Assembly (NCBI GenBank): GCA_023416735.1 | Contig: JAEZGX010000030.1 | Location: 62,001-126,000, forward strand | Reading direction: 5' to 3' | From: Verrucomicrobiota bacterium | Lineage (GTDB): Bacteria > Verrucomicrobiota > Verrucomicrobiia > Opitutales > Opitutaceae | Length of the DNA: 64,000 nucleotides | In this document: positions 25,948 to 34,588 of the stretch, in pieces | Numbering within the stretch: position 1 is the stretch's first letter | Layout: each line of letters starts with the position of its first letter | The notes under the pieces: model-generated | What the model was told of the DNA's origin: nothing | What the model saw: the letters and a program-made list of their open reading frames with translations, nothing else | The model's database searches: none | Made by a program: the position numbers and the translations under genes

Positions 25948-28434
25948 ATGAGCACGGCCCTTCTCCCAACCCAAAGCTCAGAACCCGAAACCCGAAACGA
26001 CGCGCGCTCATCGCGCGCGTGCCGCCACTGCGGTGCTCCCCTCCTCGATGCCCGCATGCAGGAGTCCGGTTTCTGCTGCGCGGGTTGTTCCTACGTCTTC
26101 CGCCTCGTCCACGAACACGGGCTCGCGAGCTACTACAACATCAAGGACGACGTCACCGCTCCCGCGGACTCCGTCGTTTTCCAACCCCGCGACTTCACCT
26201 GGCTCGAAACCGCACAGCGCGACTCCGAATGTAGGGCGGGGTCTCCCGCCCCCACCGCTCCGATCTCCATCCCCGAACTTCCCCTCTCGATCCAAGGCAT
26301 CTCCTGCGCCGGTTGCGTCTGGCTGATCGAACGTCTCTTCCAACAACAACCCGGCGCGCGCGACATCGAGGTCAACGCCCCCCTCGGTCAGCTTCGCCTC
26401 CGCTGGATCCCGGGGGAGTTCTCCGCCGCCGATTTCGCCCGCAAGCTCCAGGCTTTTGGCTATCTTCTCGGCCCGCCGGGCGACACCCAGGCCGTCCCCG
26501 AATCGCGCGGTCTCGTGAAACGCATCGGCCTCTGCGCCGCGTTTTCGATGAATATCATGCTGTTCGCGTTCCCCGCGTATTTCGGCATGTCGCCAGATTT
26601 CGAATACGCGCGGCTCTTCGACCTCCTCGCCCTCGGCTTCGGCACCCTCAGCTTTCTCGTCGGTGGCACTTACTTTCTTTCCCGCGCGTTCCGCGCCCTT
26701 CGTCAGGGCGCCATGCACATCGACCTTCCGATCGCCATCGGCATTCTCGGCGCCTACCTCGGCTCGCTCTACGGCTGGTTCGCCGGCGAACACGACTTCG
26801 TTTACTTCGATTTCGTCGGCACGTTCATCCTTCTCATGCTCGTCGGGCGTTGGGCCCAGACCGCCGCCGTCGAACGCAACCAGCGCCGCCTCCTCGCCCA
26901 ACAACCCAAGCCGCAACGCATCCGCCTCGTCTCCGGCGCCGACACCGCGCCCGAACAACTCATCGCCGGCCAATCCTACTTCGCCGCCTCCGGCCAGATC
27001 GTCCCGGTCGAGTCCCGCCTCGATTCCGACTCCGCCGACTTTTCCCTCGCGTCCATCAACGGCGAAGCCGAACCACGCACTTATCGCGTCGGACAACGCA
27101 TCCCCGCCGGCGCCGTCAATCTCGCTCGCTCCGAAGCCCGCCTCACCGCCCTCCAACCGTGGTCCGAATCCCTCCTCGCTCAACTGCTCTCCACCCGCGG
27201 CAGCGACTCTGAACGCGCCGACTCCCACCCTCTGCTCGAACGCGTCGTCCGCGGATATCTCATCGGCATCATCGCCGTCGCCGTCCTCTCCGGCTTCGCC
27301 TGGTGGTTCGCCACGCATGACGCGCTTCGCACCTGGTCCGTCGTCACCGCCGTCCTCGTCGTCTCCTGCCCCTGCGCCATCGGCCTCGCCTTTCCGCTCG
27401 CCGAAGAGATCGCCACCATCGCCCTCCGCCGCCGCGGCGTCTTCGTCCGCAACTCCGCCCTCTGGCCCAAACTCACCCGCGTCCGTAAGGTCGTCTTCGA
27501 CAAAACCGGCACCCTCACGCTCGAAACGCCCGTCCTCCAAAACCCCAACGCCCTCGCCGCGCTCTCGCCTGAAGCCCGCGCCGCCCTCCTCCATCTCGTC
27601 CAAGACACGCCACACCCCGTCAGCCAATGCCTCCTCGAATCCCTTCTTTCACTCCCCACCTCCAATCCATTTAGTCATACATTATATGACAACACCAGCT
27701 CGTCTTCCGTTCACGAAACCACCGGCCAAGGCGTTCATTTTACCTCTCGCGACGGCCGCATTTGGTCCCTCGGGCGCCCCGGCTGGCGACCCACTCCATC
27801 AACCCATTGTAATACATTAAATGACATACCCGCCGCCGCCGCCGGCGCCGAATTCGTCTGCGATGGCCGCGTCCTCGCCCGTTTCCATTTTTCGGATACA
27901 GCTCGACCCGACGCCCGCCACGAAATCTCCGCCCTCCGCTCTCTCGGCTTTTCAACGCATATCCTGAGCGGCGATCGCACCACGAAAGTCATCTCGCTCG
28001 CCACCGAACTCGGTCTTCCTTCCGACCACGCTCATGGCGAGCTCACCCCCGCGGAAAAATCCGCGTGGTTCGAACGCCACGATCGCCGCGACACGCTCAT
28101 GCTCGGCGACGGCGCCAATGACTCCCTCGCCTTCGACCGCGCCTGGTGCCGCGGCACGCCCGTCATCCATCGCGGCGTCCTCGAACGCAAAGCCGACTTC
28201 TACTACTTGGGCCGCGGCATCGGTGGCCTCCGCTCTCTCTTCGCCGTCAACACTCTCCGCCGCCGCACGCAAATCACCGTGCTGGTCTTCTCCGTGCTCT
28301 ACAACGCCCTCGCCGTCGGCCTCGCCGTCGCCGGTCACATGAATCCGATCGTCGCCGCGGTCATCATGCCGATCAACTCACTGATTACCCTCGCTCTCGT
28401 CACCGGCGGCATGCGCCCTGCCTTCGCGCGTTAA
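25948..28434 (+). CDS. ccoI: Copper-translocating P-type ATPase CcoI (FixI)
   Basis: ATP-driven heavy-metal pump supplying copper for cbb3 oxidase, 828 residues. Order: N-terminal Cys-rich domain (CRHCG, CCAGC), HMA domain with GISCAGC, transmembrane helices with the metal-channel motif C474-P-C476, phosphorylation motif D518-K-T-G-T, and the hinge LGDGANDS. Two stretches look foreign: a hairpin sequence coding ECRAGSPAPTAP in the linker before the HMA domain (26234-26251), and two AT-rich near-copies in the nucleotide-binding domain (27674-27690 and 27809-27825) that use rare TTA codons. The frame remains intact, so function is expected. Confidence 0.94.
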   Translation: MSTALLPTQSSEPETRNDARSSRACRHCGAPLLDARMQESGFCCAGCSYVFRLVHEHGLASYYNIKDDVTAPADSVVFQPRDFTWLETAQRDSECRAGSPAPTAPISIPELPLSIQGISCAGCVWLIERLFQQQPGARDIEVNAPLGQLRLRWIPGEFSAADFARKLQAFGYLLGPPGDTQAVPESRGLVKRIGLCAAFSMNIMLFAFPAYFGMSPDFEYARLFDLLALGFGTLSFLVGGTYFLSRAFRALRQGAMHIDLPIAIGILGAYLGSLYGWFAGEHDFVYFDFVGTFILLMLVGRWAQTAAVERNQRRLLAQQPKPQRIRLVSGADTAPEQLIAGQSYFAASGQIVPVESRLDSDSADFSLASINGEAEPRTYRVGQRIPAGAVNLARSEARLTALQPWSESLLAQLLSTRGSDSERADSHPLLERVVRGYLIGIIAVAVLSGFAWWFATHDALRTWSVVTAVLVVSCPCAIGLAFPLAEEIATIALRRRGVFVRNSALWPKLTRVRKVVFDKTGTLTLETPVLQNPNALAALSPEARAALLHLVQDTPHPVSQCLLESLLSLPTSNPFSHTLYDNTSSSSVHETTGQGVHFTSRDGRIWSLGRPGWRPTPSTHCNTLNDIPAAAAGAEFVCDGRVLARFHFSDTARPDARHEISALRSLGFSTHILSGDRTTKVISLATELGLPSDHAHGELTPAEKSAWFERHDRRDTLMLGDGANDSLAFDRAWCRGTPVIHRGVLERKADFYYLGRGIGGLRSLFAVNTLRRRTQITVLVFSVLYNALAVGLAVAGHMNPIVAAVIMPINSLITLALVTGGMRPAFAR
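26234..26251. repeat. GC hairpin repeat inside ccoI
   Basis: GGGCGGG-GTCT-CCCGCCC, perfect 7-base arms with a 4-base loop, lies in frame in the linker of CcoI. It resembles hairpin repeats found between genes at 29891, 31093 and 45985. It adds residues around CRAGSPAP that have no family role I can recognise. Confidence 0.55.
27674..27690 (+). repeat. AT-rich 17-mer copy 1 inside ccoI
   Basis: GTCATACATTATATGAC contains a 6-base inverted repeat (GTCATA / TATGAC). It matches the copy at 27809 at 14 of 17 positions and lies exactly 135 bases (45 codons) upstream of it, in the same reading frame, coding S-H-T-L-Y-D. Confidence 0.55.
27809..27825 (+). repeat. AT-rich 17-mer copy 2 inside ccoI
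   Basis: GTAATACATTAAATGAC, coding C-N-T-L-N-D in the same frame as copy 1. Both use TTA for leucine, a codon almost absent from the surrounding gene. Confidence 0.55.
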
Positions 28435-28690
28435 GATCCAGCGCAGACCACGATGACTCCCCTCCCGGGCGACTCGCGCTGAGATACTAGGGAGGCCGGG
28501 CGGCTGAGAACCACGCGCCGCCGTCTCGGACTTTTCGAACGAACCGATTAGCCGCGGACGCTAGTCACTGATACTTCGACGTTCCGGCTCGACCGCGACC
28601 TTCACGCGTTTGCGCCCCCTTTCCATCCGCGCAACACCTGCAATATTGAAACTTGTCAGCATTCGCCCGGCCCCAAAACCTTCCCGTCCC

Positions 28691-29878
28691 ATGATTATCA
28701 AGCCCCGCGTTCGCGGTTTCGTTTGCGTCACATCCCATCCCACCGGCTGTGCCGCCCACGTGCAGGAGTGGATCGACCACGTGAAGTCGAAAGGCCCGAT
28801 CAAGGACGGCCCCAAGAAGGTCCTCGTCATCGGGTCCTCGACCGGCTTCGGCCTCGCCTCTCGCATCACCGCCGCGTTTGGTTCCAACGCCGCCACCCTC
28901 GGCGTGTTCTTCGAGCGCCCCTCCGAAGAAGGCCGCCCCGCGACCCCAGGCTGGTATAACACCATTGGCTTCACCAACGCCGCTCGCGCCGCCGGTCTCT
29001 ACGCCCGCAACATCAACGGCGACGCCTTTTCCGACGATATCAAACGCCAGGCGCTCGACGCCATCCGCGCCGACCTCGGCCAGGTCGATCTCGTCGTTTA
29101 CTCCGTCGCTTCGCCTCGTCGCGCTCACCCCAAGACCGGAGCTGTTCACAAATCCACCCTCAAACCCGTCGGCGTTTCCTACACCAACAAAACCGTCGAT
29201 ACCGACAAAGGCATCGTCACCGACATCACCATCGAACCCGCGTCCGAGGCCGAGATCGCCGATACGATCGCCGTCATGGGCGGTGAAGATTGGGAGATGT
29301 GGATCCACGCGCTGAAGGACGCCAACCTCCTCGCTCCCGGCGCCCAAACCATTTCTTACTCCTACATCGGACCCGAAGTCACCTGGCCGATCTACAAGAA
29401 CGGCACCATCGGTCTCGCCAAAAACGATCTCGAGCGCGCCGCCAAAAATCTCGACACGCTCCTCAAGGCCCACGGCGGCGGCCGCGCCTTCATCTCCGTC
29501 AACAAGGCGCTCGTCACCCAGGCCAGCTCCGCCATCCCTGTCGTCCCGCTCTACATCTCGATCCTCTACAAGATCATGAAGGCGCAGGGCACGCACGAGG
29601 GCTGCATCGAGCAGATCCAACGTCTCTTCGCCACGCACATGTATAACGGCCACACGCCGCGTTTCGACGAAGCCGGTCGCGTCCGCATCGACGACCTCGA
29701 AATGCGGCCCGAAGTCCAGGCCGCCGTGCGCGAAATCTGGCCCACCGTCACCACGGCCAACCTCGTCGAGAAAACCGACATCGCCGGCTACCGGAGCGAG
29801 TTCCTGAAACTCTTCGGCTTCGGCCTCTCAGGCATCGACTACGAAGCCGACGTCGAACCTCACATCCCGATGCTCTAA
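28691..29878 (+). CDS. fabV: Trans-2-enoyl-CoA / enoyl-ACP reductase FabV
   Basis: NADH-dependent reductase completing the fatty-acid elongation cycle (enoyl to acyl), 395 residues, cytoplasmic. The N-terminal region IIKPRVRGFVCVTSHPTGC is the FabV hallmark; the nucleotide site is VLVIGSSTGFGLASRI; the active-site Tyr-x8-Lys is in SYIGPEVTWPIYKNGTIG; length agrees with the family. A strong hairpin followed by T6 ends the gene. Monocistronic by spacing (256 bases after ccoI, then an opposite-strand gene). Confidence 0.97.
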   Translation: MIIKPRVRGFVCVTSHPTGCAAHVQEWIDHVKSKGPIKDGPKKVLVIGSSTGFGLASRITAAFGSNAATLGVFFERPSEEGRPATPGWYNTIGFTNAARAAGLYARNINGDAFSDDIKRQALDAIRADLGQVDLVVYSVASPRRAHPKTGAVHKSTLKPVGVSYTNKTVDTDKGIVTDITIEPASEAEIADTIAVMGGEDWEMWIHALKDANLLAPGAQTISYSYIGPEVTWPIYKNGTIGLAKNDLERAAKNLDTLLKAHGGGRAFISVNKALVTQASSAIPVVPLYISILYKIMKAQGTHEGCIEQIQRLFATHMYNGHTPRFDEAGRVRIDDLEMRPEVQAAVREIWPTVTTANLVEKTDIAGYRSEFLKLFGFGLSGIDYEADVEPHIPML

Positions 29879-29890
29879 AGAGCACGTGAA

Positions 29891-29917
29891 GCCCGGCGTC
29901 CCGGCCGGGCTTTTTTC
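29891..29917 (+). terminator. Intrinsic terminator of fabV
   Basis: GCCCGGC...GCCGGGC stem (29891-29910) followed by TTTTTT (29911-29916), 12 bases after the fabV stop. The 20-base hairpin is 17/20 identical to the hairpin at 31093-31112, so it may be a repeat used as a terminator. Confidence 0.85.
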
Positions 29918-29949
29918 TTGGCGCTCATCGCTTCGCCGCGCTCCGAACG

Positions 29950-31056
29950 CTAAACGATCTCCAAATAATCCTTCTCCGGCAGTGCCGGAAAGGGCGCCGT
30001 CGGCAGCGTCTGATACCAATACGCCACCGACGCGATGTCGTCCTGCAATGGCAGATACCGGGGATGCTTCTGATCCGAACGCCAACCGAGCGCCTGCATC
30101 GTCACGCGGATGTCTCGTTCGAAGCGAATCGGGTCCATGATGTGCCAGCGATAAAGTCCGAAACGATTCGGACAGGGAAAGGACTCCGAAAACGTCCCCT
30201 GCGGCTTCGCGATTTGATGCATGCCCGCGTAGGGCGTGCAGTAGGTTTCATATTTCTTCGTGAACGGATTGATGAAGCAATACGACCCACCGAAATAATC
30301 CTCCGTGCCCGTGCCGCAGATCGTCGGCCACTCGTCGTCGCCATCCAGGTAAAACTTGATCTCACCTTCGCCCCACCAACCGCCGTTGTTCGTGCCCCAC
30401 GACATCACCGTGCCGACGTAGTGACCTTGTCCGCGCACGCCATCGAGAAGCGTATAAACCTGCTTGTAAGGCAGCGGATTCACCCGCCGAAACTGCGCGT
30501 GAAAATACGCCGCGTCCTCCGGCACCTGCGTCAGCGTGTAATTCACCTGAAAGAACAGGGTCATCTTTTCCTCCGCGATATTCGTCACGGTGATCCGACA
30601 CCGCTTCCGAAACGGCATCTCCCAATAACAATTGAACGCGCTGCCGGGATTCACGCACACCGGCAGCGAGACCAAAGGCGCATACTGCGACCACGTGCCG
30701 CCGAAGAAATCTCCGATCGGACACTCCACCGAGGGCTGCTCCTGATCGTCCCAATAGATCCGCAGGATGCTAAATCGCCAATGCCCCGTAGGCGTCATCC
30801 AAATCTGCTGAATCGCACCGCTCTCTTCGATCTCCGCCACCGTAAAGGTCTCACCTGGCTTGATCTCGACCGCCGGCGAGATCTTCCACCCCGGCCCCAG
30901 ACCTTCCGCATAGTTCGCGCTGAGCCCTTCCGTCGCTTTCCCACCCGCGCCTTTCGCTCCGGTAAAATTCTCCGCGCTGATCGAGCGCGTGCGAGCCTTC
31001 GAAAGCCGCGACAAATTCCCCAGATGCAGCCCGAGCCCGTTGAACGGAGTAGTCAT
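29950..31056 (-). CDS. GH172 (DUF2961) family glycoside hydrolase
   Basis: A 368-residue protein of the DUF2961 family, whose characterised members are alpha-fructofuranosidases and arabinofuranosidases. Visible family motifs: GWKISPAVEIKPGETFTVAEIEESGAIQQIWMT in the first jelly-roll, PIGDFFG, and GTGTEDYFGGSYCF near residue 245. No signal peptide, so it is predicted cytoplasmic and to act on imported oligosaccharides. It lies 87 bases downstream of a TonB receptor on the same strand, with a hairpin repeat in the gap, and probably belongs to the receptor's transcription unit. Confidence 0.9.
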   Translation of the reverse strand: MTTPFNGLGLHLGNLSRLSKARTRSISAENFTGAKGAGGKATEGLSANYAEGLGPGWKISPAVEIKPGETFTVAEIEESGAIQQIWMTPTGHWRFSILRIYWDDQEQPSVECPIGDFFGGTWSQYAPLVSLPVCVNPGSAFNCYWEMPFRKRCRITVTNIAEEKMTLFFQVNYTLTQVPEDAAYFHAQFRRVNPLPYKQVYTLLDGVRGQGHYVGTVMSWGTNNGGWWGEGEIKFYLDGDDEWPTICGTGTEDYFGGSYCFINPFTKKYETYCTPYAGMHQIAKPQGTFSESFPCPNRFGLYRWHIMDPIRFERDIRVTMQALGWRSDQKHPRYLPLQDDIASVAYWYQTLPTAPFPALPEKDYLEIV

Positions 31057-31092
31057 GACGAATAACGCTACGTCCCCTTCTCAAAAAGTGGA

Positions 31093-31112
31093 GCCCGACG
31101 CCCCTGCCGGGC
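31093..31112. repeat. Hairpin repeat between TonB receptor and GH172 genes
   Basis: GCCCGACGCCCCTGCCGGGC folds with GCCCG/CGGGC arms and matches the fabV terminator hairpin at 17 of 20 bases. It sits in an 87-base gap within a likely operon and could attenuate or process the transcript. Confidence 0.5.
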
Positions 31113-31143
31113 CGTCGCACGAACATCGAGCTCCACCGATTTC

Positions 31144-34100
31144 TCAAAACTCGAACGTCGCACTCACCCGAAAATTTCGGGGACGGAAATAGTAATACTG
31201 GGTTTCAAGCGCGCCGGCATTCGGATTCCACGCCGACGCGAGCACCTGGCGATCGTCGTTGTCAAAGAGGTTGTCCACATTCAGCTGCAACCGCACTTCG
31301 TAGCGGCCGCGAATCCTGAACTTATACGCCGCCATCGCATTGAAGAGATAGTAGTCTCCTCCCTTGAACATCTGCGACTTCTCGTTCGGGCTCGCCGCCG
31401 GTTTGACGCCCAGAATCGAGTCGCCGCGATAATTCATGCCCGCGCCCAACGTGAGCCCGTTGAGCGGACCGCTGGTGAAATCGTAAGCCGTGTAGGCATT
31501 CGCATTCCAGGGGCGATTGTTCACTTCGATCTGCCCTTCCTCCGATTGCGCGTAGCCGAGGATTTCATCGAGGCCCGTGATCAGCGCGCCGATGTTGTTC
31601 GTTCCTCCGGCATTGCTCAGATTTCCCGGCGCGCGACTCGCGTCGTAAGCCAGCGCCGACTGCGCCGCCCAGGTCGAACGGTGTTTCTCCATATACGCGG
31701 ACAGCGCTCCGCCCACATTCGAAATCGTGTTTTCGGTTTTGCTGATGTTGAAGCTCACGCGCCAGTTCGGCGTCGGATTGGCCGTGAGTTCGAACTCGTA
31801 GCCTTCCGACTTCTGCGAACGGGTGTCCACGCCGCCGAAGCGGTGTCCGTTCGGATCGTCCTGGTCCGTGATCACCGTATCCGGCCCGCCGTTACGAATC
31901 GTCGTCCAGATCGCATTGATGTAATTGAAGATGTTGCCATCCATGCTGCCCGCGTTCGCGCCGTCCTGCGACACTTCGAAACGCGTGATCGTCGCATTCA
32001 CCCGGTTCTGCATCAGACTGAACTTCACGCCGAAGTCGCGTCCGCGTCCGGTCAACGGCCCCAGCTTCCGCGATGGCCGCAGCGCTTCGTCTTCGAAGAG
32101 CTCCACGTCGCCTTGTCCGCGGAAATTCGTGGACGTATTGCCGAAGACGCTGACCCAATCGATTCCGGGCCAACGCAGCACCGCGCCGAGCGTGTAAGTG
32201 TTTTCACTCACATCGAGCGTCGGGTCCGAGTGGCGGGTCACGCCCGTCACCGCGCCGGTTTCCTCGTCGGTCGTCAGCAGATCATCGCCCGACCACGACT
32301 CGATGGTGTCGCGTCGCAGACCGCCGGTCAGCACGATGCTGTTGTCGAAGAAGCGGCTCTGCGTCGCGATCGTGCCGCTGTCATTCCTGCTCCGGCCCCA
32401 CGTCCAATCGTCGCGCACGAATCCGCCTTGAAACGCGCCGCCGGACGGAGAATCGGCGGGCAGGCCGGCTACGGTCTGTTGTTGAAAGATCGGATTGTTG
32501 CGATCGAAGGGATTCCGAATGCCGCGCTCCTGCTTGTTCGATGAGAAAGGATCGATGTGATAAATCTGCGGCAGCACCCCGCGGAAATGATACGGCTCCG
32601 CGCGATCCGGGTGAACGTTGCCGAAAGCCCAGTTCTGACTCTCGAACTCACCTTCGTTCCGGCTCAACACCGCGAGCAACATGTGATCGCCGAACGCACC
32701 GAGATCGAGGTGATAGCTCGCGCTCAAACGATAGTCTTCACTCTCCGACTTCCAATCGTTGTAGGAAGGATCGGCGTAAGCCATCAACCGGCCGACGTTC
32801 GGATTCGCGATCGGATTCGCGAGGTTGAGCGCATTGCGCCCCTGCTCTGTCGGCACGTAAGGAATGCCCATCTTCGTCGCGAGCGTCTCACCCGTCTCGC
32901 TGCCAATCGTGCCTTCGTAGAGGCCTTGCGCATCGAAGGTCGGCAACGTGGTGACCACATCGAAGAAAATATAATTCTGACCATAACCATGCACCTGCTG
33001 GCGGTGGCCTTCCGTTTTCGCGCGGTTCGCCGCGAACGCCAGATTGAGGTCCTGACCGATGCGTTGCTCGACCGTGAAACCGACCGTCGAATATTTCGTG
33101 TCGGTAAACTGTCCCGGCCCGGCAATGTTGCCCCAGCGCGGAAACACGCTCTCGTCATCGAACTGCGGCGGGGTGTTGAAACCCGGCTGGTTCTCGTTGC
33201 CCGAGGTGCGATACCAACGCGTGCCTTCACCACCCGTGCCGGCGTAAACCACCTTCCCTGCGAGCGGGCCGTCCATGATCGCGAGCCAGCCGTCTTGATG
33301 CTTGTTGCCGATGATGTGACCCGCCGTGCGATTCATCGGCAAACCGGTCGCGGGATCGGGCGGCGAGCCGTTGGTCTGCGAAAAGTAGTCGTCGTCCGGA
33401 ATGCTGCCGGGATTCTGCGGCATACCCCACGGCACCGTATGGCTGCCCCAAACTTTCCAGCTCATCGTCGCATCATACGGAAGAAACGGCCGCGCCCGAT
33501 TCTGGTGCAAATCCCCAAACTCGCCGTTCACGCGCAGAGTCGTGTTGTTCGTTGCACGCCAGACTGCGTCAAACGCGGCGCGGTCCTGGTCGTCTTCCTC
33601 GAACTCATAGTAACCGTCCGCGCGTTGCGTCATCAGGTTCACGCGAACGCCGGCCCGGTTGTCGAGTAGCGGCTGGTTGATATCCACGCCCACGCGCCGC
33701 AGGCCCCAATCTCCCACCATGAGATTCACTGCGCCAAACGATTGATCGCTGCGCGCCTGCTTGGTTGTCATGTTGACCACGCCGCCGGGTCCCCCGATGC
33801 CGAAAAGGATCGAGTTCGGCCCGCGCGCCACATCGATGCGGTCCATGTTGAACACGTCACCCGGAATCTCGGTCGTGAAATAGTTACGAGTGATCGTTGT
33901 ATCGCGATAGCCGCGGATCTGGATGTTGAACGCGTTTTGGATGAGCCCATTCCCCGTGACGTCGCCGGCGTGATTCCCGGCACCGACCGCGTATTCCATC
34001 GCGCCTCTTAGATCGAGCGCCCCGATGTCATTGAGAAACTCGCTCGTCATGACCGAAATCGACGCCGGCGTGTCGAGCAGCGAGGTGTTGATACGGCTGC

Positions 34101-34299
34101 CGGCCAGCGTGTTGGTGGCGACGTAGCCGCGATCCGCTTCCGACCGCACTTCAAACGGCGAAAGCACGATCGGTTGATCGTCAGTTTCAGCCGGATCAGA
34201 CGCGGACGATCCGGCCGGTTGCGCGCGAACATTCGAAACGGAAACGCCGGCGGTTGCGCACAACAACCACGCCAGCATGCAAGGGGGCAGGTGTTTCAT
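31144..34299 (-). CDS. TonB-dependent outer-membrane receptor
   Basis: A 1051-residue outer-membrane receptor: signal peptide MKHLPPCMLAWLLCATAGVSVSNVRAQ, then IVLSPFEVRSEADRGYVATNTLAGSR, plug domain (about 70-210, MDRIDVARGPNSILFGIGGPGG) and a barrel ending FRVSATFEF. The GTG three codons upstream (34308) is less likely than the ATG at 34299. A TCATC-CC-GGTGA palindrome lies 108 bases upstream of the start. Together with the following GH172 gene it likely forms a glycan import and hydrolysis unit. Confidence 0.95.
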   Translation of the reverse strand: MKHLPPCMLAWLLCATAGVSVSNVRAQPAGSSASDPAETDDQPIVLSPFEVRSEADRGYVATNTLAGSRINTSLLDTPASISVMTSEFLNDIGALDLRGAMEYAVGAGNHAGDVTGNGLIQNAFNIQIRGYRDTTITRNYFTTEIPGDVFNMDRIDVARGPNSILFGIGGPGGVVNMTTKQARSDQSFGAVNLMVGDWGLRRVGVDINQPLLDNRAGVRVNLMTQRADGYYEFEEDDQDRAAFDAVWRATNNTTLRVNGEFGDLHQNRARPFLPYDATMSWKVWGSHTVPWGMPQNPGSIPDDDYFSQTNGSPPDPATGLPMNRTAGHIIGNKHQDGWLAIMDGPLAGKVVYAGTGGEGTRWYRTSGNENQPGFNTPPQFDDESVFPRWGNIAGPGQFTDTKYSTVGFTVEQRIGQDLNLAFAANRAKTEGHRQQVHGYGQNYIFFDVVTTLPTFDAQGLYEGTIGSETGETLATKMGIPYVPTEQGRNALNLANPIANPNVGRLMAYADPSYNDWKSESEDYRLSASYHLDLGAFGDHMLLAVLSRNEGEFESQNWAFGNVHPDRAEPYHFRGVLPQIYHIDPFSSNKQERGIRNPFDRNNPIFQQQTVAGLPADSPSGGAFQGGFVRDDWTWGRSRNDSGTIATQSRFFDNSIVLTGGLRRDTIESWSGDDLLTTDEETGAVTGVTRHSDPTLDVSENTYTLGAVLRWPGIDWVSVFGNTSTNFRGQGDVELFEDEALRPSRKLGPLTGRGRDFGVKFSLMQNRVNATITRFEVSQDGANAGSMDGNIFNYINAIWTTIRNGGPDTVITDQDDPNGHRFGGVDTRSQKSEGYEFELTANPTPNWRVSFNISKTENTISNVGGALSAYMEKHRSTWAAQSALAYDASRAPGNLSNAGGTNNIGALITGLDEILGYAQSEEGQIEVNNRPWNANAYTAYDFTSGPLNGLTLGAGMNYRGDSILGVKPAASPNEKSQMFKGGDYYLFNAMAAYKFRIRGRYEVRLQLNVDNLFDNDDRQVLASAWNPNAGALETQYYYFRPRNFRVSATFEF

Positions 34300-34406
34300 A
34301 GGGGACACGTATCTCGATTTGCGGGGACTAACATGAACGCCGGCAGTCGTCCGGCATCCTCCTGTTGGGAATCCGCATGCGCCTCACTCGCAACGGATGG
34401 AACGGT

Positions 34407-34418
34407 CATCCCGGTGAT
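34407..34418. promoter_or_regulatory. Candidate LacI-type operator A
   Basis: TCATC-CC-GGTGA, one mismatch from the perfect TCATC-NN-GATGA palindrome, about 108 bases before the TonB receptor start (minus strand). It shares flanking GG...TC with the site at 43212. Confidence 0.55.
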
Positions 34419-34493
34419 CGCAGATGAACCCCCGACTCGTTTCGACGCTCGCGTCTCCACCCGCGGAAACGTAAGGAGCTGCTCCGCTTGACT

Positions 34494-34522
34494 GGTCGTA
34501 TTCGGCAAATGCATACGACCAT
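34494..34522. promoter_or_regulatory. Inverted repeat 3' of the GH78 gene
   Basis: TGGTCGTAT (34494-34502) and ATACGACCA (34514-34522) form perfect 9-base arms with an 11-base spacer. It lies 67 bases after the GH78 stop and about 195 bases before the receptor start, all on the minus strand. No T-run follows, so an operator is as likely as a terminator; it differs from the TCATC palindromes. Confidence 0.4.
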
Positions 34523-34588
34523 CCTCAACCCGACAGGTGCTGTCTGCACCGCGCGCGGTGTTGGCCGTCCGACTACAGCCGGTTCAGC

